Shown: positions 1 to 12,900 of the stretch, in pieces
How positions within the stretch are numbered: position 1 is the stretch's first letter
Layout of the letters: each line of letters begins with the position of its first letter
Assembly: GCA_029168955.1 (NCBI GenBank)
Contig: JAPDOI010000155.1
Coordinates: forward strand, 372,001 to 436,000
Source: Aplectana chamaeleonis
Taxonomy: Eukaryota; Nematoda; Chromadorea; Rhabditida; Cosmocercidae
Reading direction: 5' to 3'
DNA: 64,000 bases
Translations under genes and position numbers: made by a program
The notes under the pieces: generated by a model
What the model was told of the DNA's origin: nothing
Seen by the model: the letters and a program-made list of their open reading frames with translations, nothing else
The model's database searches: none

Positions 1-3000
1 TCACGGATGATTCATTTATGACCCAGTGAGGCATTTGAATGGCTTTTAACAATCATGATTCACTCATTACCCAATGAGGCTCTGCAACTGCTTTTTTACA
101 CGCATGATTCATTCATGACCCAATAGGGCACTTCAACAGCTCGTGTTCACGGATGATTCATTTATGACCCAGTGAGGCATTTGAATGGCTTTTCACACTC
201 GTGATTCACTCATTACCCAATGAGGCTCTGCAACTGCTTTTTTACACGCATGATTCATTCATGACCCAATAGGGCACTTCAACAGCTCGTGTTCACGGAT
301 GATTCATTTATGACCCAGTGAGGCATTTGAATGGCTTTTCACACTCGTGATTCACTCATTACCCAATGAGGCTCTGCAACTGCTCTTTTACACGCATGAT
401 TCATTCATGACCCAATAAGGTACTTCAACAGCTCGTGTTCACGGATGATTCATTCATGACCCAGTGAGGCATTTGGATGGCTCTTCACACTCATGATTCA
501 CTCATTACCCAATGAGGCTCTGCAACTGCTCTTTTACACGCATGATTCATTCATGACCCAATAAGGTACTTCAACAGCTCGTGTTCACGGATGATTCATT
601 CATGACCCAGTGAGGCATTTGGATGGCTCTTAACACTCATGATTCATTCATTACCCAATGAGGCTCTGCAACTGCTTTTTCACACGCATGATTCATTCAT
701 GACCCAATAGGGCACTTCAACAGCTCGTGTTCACGGATGATTCATTTATGACCCAGTGAGGCATTTGAATGGCTTTTAACAATCATGATTCACTCATTAC
801 CCAATGAGGCTCTGCAACTGCTTTTTCACACGCATGATTCATTCATGACCCAATAGGGCACTTCAACAGCTCGTGTTCACGGATGATTCATTTATGACCC
901 AGTGAGGCATTTGAATGGCTTTTCACACTCATGATTCACTCATTACCCAATGAGACACTGCAACTGCTTTTTTACACGCATGATTCATTCATGACCCAAT
1001 AGGGCACTTCAACAGCTCGTGTTCACGGATGATTCATTTATGACCCAGTGAGGCATTTGAATGGCTTTTCACACTCGTGATTCACTCATTACCCAATGAG
1101 GCTCTGCAACTGCTTTTTTACACGCATGATTCATTCATGACCCAATAGGGCACTTCAACAGCTCGTGTTCACGGATGATTCATTTATGACCCAGTGAGGC
1201 ATTTGAATGGCTTTTCACAATCATGATTCACTCATTACCCAATGAGGCACTGCAACTGCTCCTTTACACGCATGATTCATTCATGACCCAAAAGGGCACT
1301 TCAACAGCTCGTGTTCACGGATGATTCATTTATGACCCAGTGAGGCATTTGAATGGCTTTTAACAATCATGATTCACTCATTACCCGATGAGGCTCTGCA
1401 ACTGCTTTTTTACACGCATGATTCATTCATGACCCAATAGGGCACTTCAACAGCTCGTGTTCACGGATGATTCATTTATGACCCAGTGAGGCATTTAAAT
1501 GGCTTTTCACACTCGTGATTCACTCATTACCCAATGAGGCTCTGCAACTCCTTTTACACGCATGATTCATTCATGACCCAATAGGGCACTTCAACAGCTC
1601 GTGTTCACGCATGATTCATTTATGACCCAGTGAGGCATTTGAATGGCTTTTCACACTCATGATTCACTCATTACCCAATGAGGCTCTGCAACTGCTTTTT
1701 CACACGCATGATTCATTCATGACCCAATAGGGCACTTCAACAGCTCGTGTTCACGGATGATTCATTTATGACCCAGTGAGGCATTTGAATGGCTTTTCAC
1801 ACTCGTGATTCACTCATTACCCAATGAGGCTCTGCAACTGCTTTTTCACACGCATGATTCATTCATGACCCAATAGGGCACTTCAACAGCTCGTGTTCAC
1901 GGATGATTCATTTATGACCCAGTGAGGCATTTGAATGGCTTTTCACACTCATGATTCACTCATTACCCAATGAGGCTCTGCAACTGCTTTTTTACACGCA
2001 TGATTCATTCATGACCCAATAGGGCACTTCAACAGCTCGTGTTCACGGATGATTCATTTATGACCCAGTGAGGCATTTGAATGGCTCTTAACACTCATGA
2101 TTCATTCATTACCCAATGAGGCACTGCAACTGTTTTTTTTACACGCATGATTCATTCATGACCCAATAGGGCACTTCAACAGCTCGTGTTCACGCATGAT
2201 TCATTTATGACCCAGTGAGGCATTTGAATGGCTTTTCACACTCATGATTCACTCATGACCGAATGAGGCACTGCAACTGCTCTTTTACACGCATGATTCA
2301 TTCATGACCCTATAGGGAACCTCAACAGCTCGTGTTCACGGATGATTTTTTTATGACCCAGTGAGGCATTTGAATGGCTTTTCACAATCATGATTCACTC
2401 ATTACCCAATGAGGCACTGCAACTGCTCCTTTACACGCATGATTCATTCATGACCCAATAAGGTACTTCAACAGCTCGTGTTCACGGATGATTCATTTAT
2501 GACCCAGTGAGGCATTTGAATGGCTTTTCACACTCGTGATTCACTCATTACCCAATGAGGCTCTGCAACTGCTTTTTTACACGCATGATTCATTCATGAC
2601 CCAATAGGGCACTTCAACAGCTCGTGTTCACGGATGATTCATTTATGACCCAGTGAGGCATTTGAATGGCTTTTCACACTCATGATTCACTCATTACCCA
2701 ATGAGGCTCTGCAACTGCTTTTTCACACGCATGATTCATTCATGACCCAATAGGGCACTTCAACAGCTCGTGTTCACGGATGATTCATTTATGACCCAGT
2801 GAGGCATTTGAATGGCTTTTCACACTCGTGATTCACTCATTACCCAATGAGGCTCTGCAACTGCTTTTTCACACGCATGATTCATTCATGACCCAATAGG
2901 GCACTTCAACAGCTCGTGTTCACGGATGATTCATTTATGACCCAGTGAGGCATTTGAATGGCTTTTAACAATCATGATTCACTCATTACCCAATGAGGCT

Positions 3001-6000
3001 CTGCAACTGCTTTTTTACACGCATGATTCATTCATGACCCAATAGGGCACTTCAACAGCTCGTGTTCACGGATGATTCATTTATGACCCAGTGAGGCATT
3101 TGAATGGCTTTTCACACTCGCGATTCACTCATTAGCCAATGAGGCACTGCAACTGCTTTTTACACGCATGATTCATTCATGACCCAATAGGGCACTTCAA
3201 CAGCTCGTGTTCACGGATGATTCATTTATGACCCAGTGAGGCATTTGAATGGCTTTTCACACTCGTGATTCACTCATTACCCAATGAGGCTCTGCAACTG
3301 CTTTTTCACACGCATGATTCATTCATGACCCAATAGGGCACTTCAACAGCTCGTGTTCACGCATGATTCATTTATGACCCAGTGAGGCATTTGAATGGCT
3401 CTTAACACTCATGATTCATTCATTACCCAATGAGGCACTGCAACTGTTTTTTTTACACGCATGATTCATTCATGACCCAATAAGGCACTTCAACAGCTCG
3501 TGTTCACGGATGATTCATTTATGACCCAGTGAGGCATTTGAATGGCTCTTAACACTCATAATTTACTCATTACCCAAGGAAGCACTGCAACTGCTCTTTT
3601 ACACGCATGATTCATTCATGACCCAATAGGGCACTTCAACAGCTCGTGTTCACGGATGATTCATTTATGACCCAGTGAGGCATTTGAATGGCTTTTCACA
3701 CTCATGATTCACTCGTGACCCAATTAGGCACTGCAACTGCTTTTTACACGCATGATTCATTCATGACCCTATAGGGAACCTCAAGAGCTCGTGTTCACGG
3801 ATGATTCATTCATGACTCAGTGAGGCATTTGAGCGGCTTTTTACACTCATGATTCACTCATGACCCAATGAGGCACTGCAACTGCTCTTTTACACGCATG
3901 ATTGATTCATGACCCAATAAGGCAATTCAACGGCTCGTGTTCACGGATGATTCATTCATGACCCAGTGAGGCATTTGAATGGCTTTTTACACTCATGATT
4001 CACTCATGACCCAATGAGGCACTGCAACTGCTCTTTTACACGCATGATTGATTCATGACCCAATAAGGCAATTCTACAGCTCGTATTCACGGATGATTTT
4101 TTTATGACCCAGTGAGGCATTTGAATGGCTTTTCACACTCATGATTCACTCGTGACCCAATTAGGCACTGCAACTGCTTTTTACACGCATGATTGATTCA
4201 TGACCCAATAAGGCAATTCTACAGCTCGTATTCACGGATGATTCATTTATGACCCAGTGAGGCATTTGAATGGCTTTTCACACTCATGATTCACTCATTA
4301 CCCAATGAGGCTCTGCAACTGCTTTTTACACGCATGATTGATTCATGACCCAATAAGGCAATTCAACGGCTCGTGTTCACGGATGATTCATTCATGACCC
4401 AGTGAGGCATTTGAATGGCTTTTTACACTCATGATTCACTCATGACCCAATGAGGCACTGCAACTGCTTTTTCACACGCATGATTCATTCATGACCCAAT
4501 AGGGCACTCCAACAGCTCGTGTTCACGGATGATTCATTTATGACCCAGTGAGGCATTTGAATGGTTTTTCACACTCGTGATTCACTCATTACCCAATGAG
4601 GCTCTGCAACTGCTTTTTCACACGCATGATTCATTCATGACCCAATAGGGCACTTCAACAGCTCGTGTTCACGGATGATTCATTTATGACCCAGTGAGGC
4701 ATTTGAATGGCTTTTCACACTCGTGATTCACTCATTACCCAATGAGGCTCTGCAACTGCTTTTTTACACGCATGATTCATTCATGACCCAATAGGGCACT
4801 TCAACAGCTCGTGTTCACGGATGATTCATTTATGACCCAGTGAGGCATTTGAATGGCTTTTCACACTCGTGATTCACTCATTACCCAATGAGGCTCTGCA
4901 ACTGCTCCTTTACACGCATGATTCATTCATGACCCAATAGGGCACTTCAACAGCTCGTGTTCACGGATGATTCATTTATGACCCAGTGAGGCATTTGAAT
5001 GGCTTTTCACAATCATGATTCACTCATTACCCAATGAGGCACTGCAACTGCTCCTTTACACGCATGATTCATTCATGACCCAATAGGGCACTTCAACAGC
5101 TCGTGTTCACGGATGATTCATTTATGACCCAGTGAGGCATTTGGATGGCTTTTAACAATCATGATTCACTCATTACCCAATGAGGCTCTGCAACTGCTTT
5201 TTTACACGCATGATTCATTCATGACCCTATAGGGAACCTCAACAGCTCGTGTTCACGGATGATTTTTTTATGACCCAGTGAGGCATTTGAATGGCTTTTC
5301 ACAATCATGATTCACTCATTACCCAATGAGGCACTGCAACTGCTCCTTTACACGCATGATTCATTCATGACCCAATAAGGTACTTCAACAGCTCGTGTTC
5401 ACGGATGATTCATTTATGACCCAGTGAGGCATTTGGATGGCTTTTGACAATCATGATTCACTCATTACCCAATTAGGCTCTGCAACTGCTTTTTTACACG
5501 CATGATTCATTCATGACCCAATAGGGCACTTCAACAGCTCGTGTTCACGGATGATTCATTTATGACCCAGTGAGGCATTTGAATGGCTTTTAACAATCAT
5601 GATTCACTCATTACCCAATGAGGCTCTGCAACTGCTTTTTTACACGCATGATTCATTCATGACCCAATAGGGCACTTCAACAGCTCGTGTTCACGGATGA
5701 TTCATTTATGACCCAGTGAGGCATTTGAATGGCTTTTGACAATCATGATTCACTCATTACCCAATTAGGCTCTGCAACTGCTTTTTTACACGCATGATTC
5801 ATTCATGACCCAATAGGGCACTTCAACAGCTCGTGTTCACGGATGATTCATTTATGACCCAGTGAGGCATTTGAATGGCTTTTCACACTCGTGATTCACT
5901 CATTACCCAATGAGGCTCTGCAACTGCTTTTTTACACGCATGATTCATTCATGACCCAATAGGGCACTTCAACAGCTCGTGTTCACGGATGATTCATTTA

Positions 6001-8770
6001 TGACCCAGTGAGGCATTTGGATGGCTTTTAACAATCATGATTCACTCATTACCCAATGAGGCACTGCAACTGCTCCTTTACACGCATGATTCATTCATGA
6101 CCCAATAAGGTACTTCAACAGCTCGTGTTCACGGATGATTCATTTATGACCCAGTGAGGCATTTGAATGGCTCTTAACACTCATGATTCATTCATTACCC
6201 AATGAGGCACTGCAACTGTTTTTTTTTACACGCATGATTCATTCATGACCCAATAAGGCACTTCAACAGCTCGTGTTCACGCATGATTCATTTATGACCC
6301 AGTGAGGCATTTGAATGGCTTTTCACACTCATGATTCACTCATGACCGAATGAGGCACTGCAACTGCTTTTTACACGCATGTTTCATTCGTGACCCAATG
6401 AGGCACTTCAACTGCTCGTATTCACGGATGATTCATTCATGACCCAGTGAGGTATTTGAATGGCTTTTTACACTCATGACCCAATGAGGCACTGCAACTG
6501 CTCTTTTACACGCATGATTCATTCATGACCCAATAAGGCAATTCAACGGCTCGTGTTCACGGATGATTCATTTATGACCCAGTGAGGCATTTGAATGGCT
6601 TTTTACACTCATGATTCACTCATGACCCAATGAGGCACTGCAACTGCTCTTTTACGCGCATGATTCATTTATGACCCAATGAGGCACTTCAACTGCTCGT
6701 ATTCACGGATGATTCATTCATGACCCAGTGAGGCATTTGAATGGTTTTTTACACTCATGATTCACTCATGACCCAATGAGGCACTGCAACTGCTCTGTTA
6801 CACGCATGATTCATTCATGACCCAATAGGGCACTTCAACAGCTCGTGTTCACGGATGATTCATTTATGACCCAGTGAGGCATTTGAATGGCTTTTCACAC
6901 TCGTGATTCACTCATTACCCAATGAGGCTCTGCAACTGCTTTTTTACACGCATGATTCATTCATGACCCAATAGGGCACTTCAACAGCTCGTGTTCACGG
7001 ATGATTCATTTATGACCCAGTGAGGCATTTGAATGGCTTTTCACACTCGTGATTCACTCATTACCCAATGAGGCACTGCAACTGCTCCTTTACACGCATG
7101 ATTCATTCATGACCCAATAAGGTACTTCAACAGCTCGTGTTCACGGATGATTCATTTATGACCCAGTGAGGCATTTGGATGGCTTTTAACAATCATGATT
7201 CACTCATTACCCAATGAGGCTCTGCAACTGCTTTTTTACACGCATGATTCATTCATGACCCAAAAGGGCACTTCAACAGCTCGTGTTCACGGATGATTCA
7301 TTTATGACCCAGTGAGGCATTTGAATGGCTTTTCACACTCGTGATTCACTCATTACCCAATGAGGCTCTGCAACTGCTTTTTCACACGCATGATTCATTC
7401 ATGACCCAATAGGGCACTTCAACAGCTCGTGTTCACGGATGATTCATTTATGACCCAGTGAGGCATTTGAATGGCTTTTCACACTCGTGATTCACTCATT
7501 ACCCAATGAGGCTCTGCAACTGCTTTTTCACACGCATGATTCATTCATGACCCAATAGGGCACTTCAACAGCTCGTGTTCACGCATGATTCATTTATGAC
7601 CCAGTGAGGCATTTGGATGGCTTTTAACAATCATGATTCACTCATTACCCAATGAGGCTCTGCAACTGCTTTTTTACACGCATGATTCATTCATGACCCA
7701 ATAGGGCACTTCAACAGCTCGTGTTCACGGATGATTCATTTATGACCCAGTGAGGCATTTGAATGGCTTTTCACACTCGTGATTCACTCATTACCCAATG
7801 AGGCTCTGCAACTGCTTTTTCACACGCATGATTCATTCATGACCCAATAGGGCACTTCAACAGCTCGTGTTCACGGATGATTCATTTATGACCCAGTGAG
7901 GCATTTGGATGGCTTTTAACAATCATGATTCACTCATTACCCAATGAGGCACTGCAACTGCTCCTTTACACGCATGATTCATTCATGACCCAATAAGGTA
8001 CTTCAACAGCTCGTGTTCACGGATGATTCATTTATGGCCCAGTGAGGCATTTGAATGGCTTTTCACACTCATGATTCACTCATGACCGAATGAGGCACTG
8101 CAACTGCTCTTTTACACTCATGATTCACTCATGACCCAATAGGGCACCTCAACAGCTCGTGTTCACGGATGATTATTTCATGACCCAGTGAGGCATTTGA
8201 ATGGCTTTTCACACTCATGATTCACTCATGACCCAATGAGGCACTGCAACTGCTTTTTTACACGCATGATTCATTCATGACCCAATAAGGCACTTCAACA
8301 GCTCGTGTTCACGCATGATTCATTCGTGACCCAATGAGGCACATCAACTGCTCGTATTCACGGATGATTCATTCATGACCCAGTGAGGCATTTGAATGGC
8401 TTTTTACACTCATGATTCACTCATGACCCAATGAGGCACTGTAACTGCTCTTTTACGCGCATGATTCATTTATGACCCAATGAGGCACTTCAACTGCTCG
8501 TGTTCACAGATGATTCATTCATGACCCAGTCAGGCATTTCAATGGCTTTTCACACTCATGATTCACTCATGACCCAATAAGGCACTGCAACTGCTCTTTT
8601 ACACTCATGATTCACTCATGACCCAATGAGGCACTTCAACTGCTCTTTTACACGGCTGATTAATTCATGACCCAATGAGGCACTTCAACTGCTCTTCTAC
8701 ACGGCTGATTCATTGATGACCCAATGAGGCACTTCAACTGCTCATTTAGACGGATGATTCATTCATTCCT
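1..8770. repeat. Satellite A: 146-bp trimeric higher-order repeat array
   Basis: About 60 head-to-tail copies of a 146-bp unit, already under way at base 1. Each unit holds three related monomers of 48-49 bp, all starting TGATTCAyTyATkACCCA and told apart by their 3' halves: one has GGCATTTGAATGGCTTTT, the second GGCTCTGCAACTGC, the third GGGCACTTCAACAGCTCG. Copies are near-identical over most of the array, with variant blocks at about 3.7-4.5 and 6.3-6.8 kb. From about 8.1 kb the trimer order breaks into single diverged monomers, the usual edge decay of a satellite. No long ORF. Function unknown; a centromeric, subtelomeric or other heterochromatic array are all possible. Confidence 0.97.
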
Positions 8771-9390
8771 GAACCAACAACAAGTGAGCGAACTATTACT
8801 CAAGACATATTTGTGTGCACCCAAACACCTTCCCTAATGTATTTATTCTTCTTCTAACGGTCCTGAGCAACACATAAATACACCACACATAAATATATAT
8901 TAGACACGACACATAAATATATATTAGACACGATACATCACAACATACATTGCAAACATTGTGGATGAGCCATAAAAATATTGTGAGCCATAAAAAAATT
9001 CGAGATCCTCACTATGCAGTATTCACATTTACAAAGCATCAATTCGTTCGTGAGCCAATGGGGAATTCCAACTGCAAATTTAGACGGGTGATTCTTTATT
9101 TAGCCAATGAGGCACTTCAGCTGCTCATTTACACACGTCTGATTTATTCTTGTCCCAATCACGATTCTTGACCCAATAACGGGTGAGCGAACTATTACAC
9201 AAGACATGTTTAGGTGCTCACAAAAATCTTCCCACAAATCTTCTCTATTTTTCTTATACGGTTCTCAACAACACAAAAATACGTATACATATAGATATAA
9301 TATGTACTTCACACAACATATCACAACATACATTGCACACATTGTGGATGTGAGCGATAAAAAATTCTACATCCTCGAAAATGCAGAACG
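8762..9390. repeat. Duplicated right flank of satellite A
   Basis: The sequence after the array (8762-8970: GTGAGCGAACTATTACTC, then CAACATACATTGCAAACATT and GTGGATGAGCC) recurs in diverged form at 9160-9380 (GTGAGCGAACTATTACAC, CAACATACATTGCACACATT). Degenerate satellite A monomers lie between the two copies (9035-9160). The edge therefore looks like a larger satellite-plus-flank unit that was itself duplicated. The short ORFs here look accidental. Confidence 0.75.
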
Positions 9391-9950
9391 ATCACACTAT
9401 GTAGCACCTTTATTGTTCCTGGCATCTAGGTGTTACATTTCAATTTCTTATGTCTAAAGTATGTGGGAAAATTACATCAACAAGCACAAACTTTGCTTAC
9501 ACGGCAAAAGCGCAAATAGATTTCGTTTTTTTTGTGAAAGATGAAAAATTTTCATTCATGTTTGGCGTTATGATCAGGTATAATCAAACACGCACAAGAA
9601 ATCGACAAACACAGACGGACAGCATTCAGCAATGTTCAGAAACGTGTACGTTTTCTAGATTTACGATTGTACTATAAATCAGTCTCTCGAAGATGTCCGC
9701 AAATGTAGTCCCCCAATAGTTTCTACCTAACCATAATGCCGAAAATGAATAACAACTTTTTTACTAAAAAAACGAGTTTCCTTTGTGCTGTTGTCGTGTA
9801 AGCAAAGCTCCTGCTTAGAGAAGTCAATTTTTTCACACACTTCGGACATAAGCAATTGCATAGTGTTATCGTCGCTGCGGACTTCATGAGCATATGAACA
9901 AAATAGAAATCATCAAGAAAGCATCATCGTATCAGCGTACATGCTGGTAA
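9391..9950. other. AT-rich spacer, nothing recognised
   Basis: Contains only short unsupported ORFs, no repeat that I can match elsewhere in the window, and no RNA-like structure. It is the 3' flank of the minus-strand spliced gene ending at 9951. Confidence 0.6.
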
Positions 9951-12900
9951 TCATTCAAAGAGAACGCGCTGTACTGCTTTGTCGTAATCTTCCTTGCCTG
10001 AAAAAGGCAACAATCAGCAAAATTTGTATTGTGCTCTGTACAATGCTGTGTTAGAAGCAATGCCATACTTGGATACTGGAGAGGTCCGATTCGGCCACGA
10101 TAGGCTCCCTAATCGGATACCTAGTCGAGTTGAAAGGAACTTTTGCGGCAGCACGTGCTGCTCCGAGGGACACGTGGCCTGTTCGATAAGACTACGTGAA
10201 GCAGAAAGAGAAAACCCTTCGCACTGTAAACAGAACCTGCTCAATGATCTCACTCAACCACATTTTGTTGCCCATTTTTACGCAACCGTGCCATCCAAGT
10301 TGACCTACTTATAGGAAATACTAACCTTGCTGGCATTCTTAACTGCTTCCACGTCCTTCTTGATATTTCAATAATATCCTGTAAAAATTTCTCCACACCA
10401 AAGTAAGCCGTTATACATTACAAATGTCAATTCCGGTTCGCCTCCATAACAGAAATCAAATCCCGAAACTGTTTCCTATCTTGCCTATTCTTAAAGGCAC
10501 TGTACACCCTCAGATATGAATTTTGAGATTTTCATGTAGTTGTGTAGAAGACCTCTCCTGTATAGCAGGTGCCAAATGCCAGATCTCATTTCCTCCAAAT
10601 AAGCGAGATATAAGCGACCACCACAGGCCCGGCCCCCTTCGCTCACCACCACAGACCCGACCCCCTAACAGATTTTCGAACTCGATAGCAGTTCGATGGA
10701 CGGATAAATTCCAACAAGTCGTCGTTCTTCAGTCCATAATCGGGCTGTCTCCTCATCCTGGTTTTCTCTCACGCGATGATTGCGAATGAACAGAAATACA
10801 GGCCTGAGACAACTCGTCCACCAATTTTACACCCTCGAGATCCAGGCATCTTTGAAGAGCCATAACTCTGTTCGAATGGGGTCTTAGACGTTTTTAAAGA
10901 TACCACTGTGATCAGCGTGTGACTCTCTCCAAGATAAGTATGAAATCTGAAAATTAATTTTTTGGGTGTTCTGCGCCTTTAAGTAGAAGTGCCATACACC
11001 ACTACCCACCTCTTTGCCAGTTCTCATGTTCTCGCGCAGCTTCTTCAAGCACTTCAAGTTTCCCGGTAATCTGCATCTCAGCATCATGGTACTTCTGAAA
11101 ATCACATGTGCTGTTGGAAAATAATTCACAATTGTTGGAAAATAATTCACAACATGAGTTGTAGTGAGGGTCACCGCGACTGATATGGCGACGAATCAAC
11201 CAGCAGCCAACGCAAGAGCACGTGCACCGCGAGAGAATAGATGATCTTTAGACTATAGTCAATGACGCGCTAGCCACAGACTCAGGAATTTCTGATAAAG
11301 TTACATGCGAATTGTGGACTTAAAACATGTTGCCGGCGACTTTACCTTCACAACTTTAACTTAGGTTCCGTCCATAGCAGACGACCTAGCGCCAAGTGAT
11401 GCTAGGGTTTTGCATCTTTAATATTTGTTATTGATCTGACTTCCCAGCGGCCCCCAGCGGCCACTGCGGCCCGCCTGTCGCTGACGGTGGGGGCATAGCG
11501 GCAGCAGCGGGTGTCACTAATGTTATAGATACCACTGTTAACCCCGTGCCTTCCACAGACGCGTTGCTTGCGCCAGCAGTCGAGCGTTTCAGCGCTGGCG
11601 CATCACGCTCCGACGCCTTGACGCTTTGCCGCTGGTCGTCTTCAATGGACGGAGCCTTACATGTGACCTTCAACAAAGCAAGTATGATGCACGATGAGAG
11701 TTGACTTACAATATCGGACAATTTTTTGCAAAAAAAGCGTTTTGCGGCGTTTTTCACGATCACAAAGCGCTGCAATGCCATAACTTGCTTCAAAGTGGTC
11801 CAGTTTCAATGCTAAAGTAATTTCTAGATTGTTTTCATTTAAAACTATGCGGTAGTGCTACAAAATGTTATCTACAACTCCGGAATTTGTGTCATGTGTT
11901 GACCTGTGATCGATGTGAATCTTAGAAGGAAATAAACATTTTTCAACGAAATACTGGGGTTTAAAGGGCTTTGTTACACACACCATTACACTCGCTTCAC
12001 TGAGAGGAACACGAAATTCTCTTGAAAAACTCATTTCGTCAATTTTGAAGCGAGTTATGGCGATGCGCGCTTCGTGAGCGCAAAAAACGCCGCTCAGACG
12101 CTTTTTTTTTTGCAAAAAAAATTTCTCGGTACTATACATGTGACATAAAGTACTGACGTCTTCGCACTGACGTTACGCAATAAAATAACTTAAGCCCCGG
12201 TCAGCGTTGGCGCTATTTGCATCTGTAACCCACCGACTCCCCCCACACCCCCCAGCACCCCCCAACACCCACCCGGTCGATACGTTTGATTAAAATGAAG
12301 GGGTGAGGTTGAGAAAATCACCCGGTGTATCCAACTAGATATGACGATGATTAGTGGCCAACAGGATTGCACCTGTTCAGAGAAATAGTGAAGGAGAGTA
12401 TAGCGAAGAAACGGAGGTAGCAATGTCGATAGCTTTCTAGTGATACCCAATGTTTTATCATCGACCCGCCCACCCGGTGATTTTTTCATCCGCAGTCATC
12501 CACGTATTTCATGGATATCGACCGCGTCGGATACACCGAGTGATTTTCTCAACCTCACTCCATCATTTCAATCATACGTATCGACCGGGTGGGTGTTGGG
12601 GGGTGTTGGAGGGATACACCGATTGATTTTCTCAACCTTACCCCACCACATTGTTCATACGTATCGATCGGGTGGGTGTTGGGGGGTGTTGGAGGGATAC
12701 ACCGGGTGATTTTTGAATCCCATTTCCAATGCTTTCTGTGTGTATCGACCGGGCTGGATACGTCGGCTCATCCAGCTATGACCGGGGACTTAAAGGCAGT
12801 GGCCGCGAAAAAATATGCTTGTCTTCTTTTTCTCTCTAAACCCTTTTCTGGATTTAGAGTAGCAGGACCAATGAGAAAAAATTGCGAAAAAACCACTGTT

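Noticed and set aside
5461..5480. TTAGGC words suggesting nematode telomere repeat
   Set aside because: TTAGGC occurs only singly within satellite A monomers (for example AATTAGGCTCTGC), never in tandem.
1..8770. CRISPR-like regular array
   Set aside because: Every segment is a repeat; there are no unique spacers, the unit is a nested trimer, and the genome is eukaryotic with no cas genes.
10014..10314. 106-codon plus and 79-codon minus ORFs
   Set aside because: Overlap each other inside the last intron of the spliced gene; neither has a recognisable domain.
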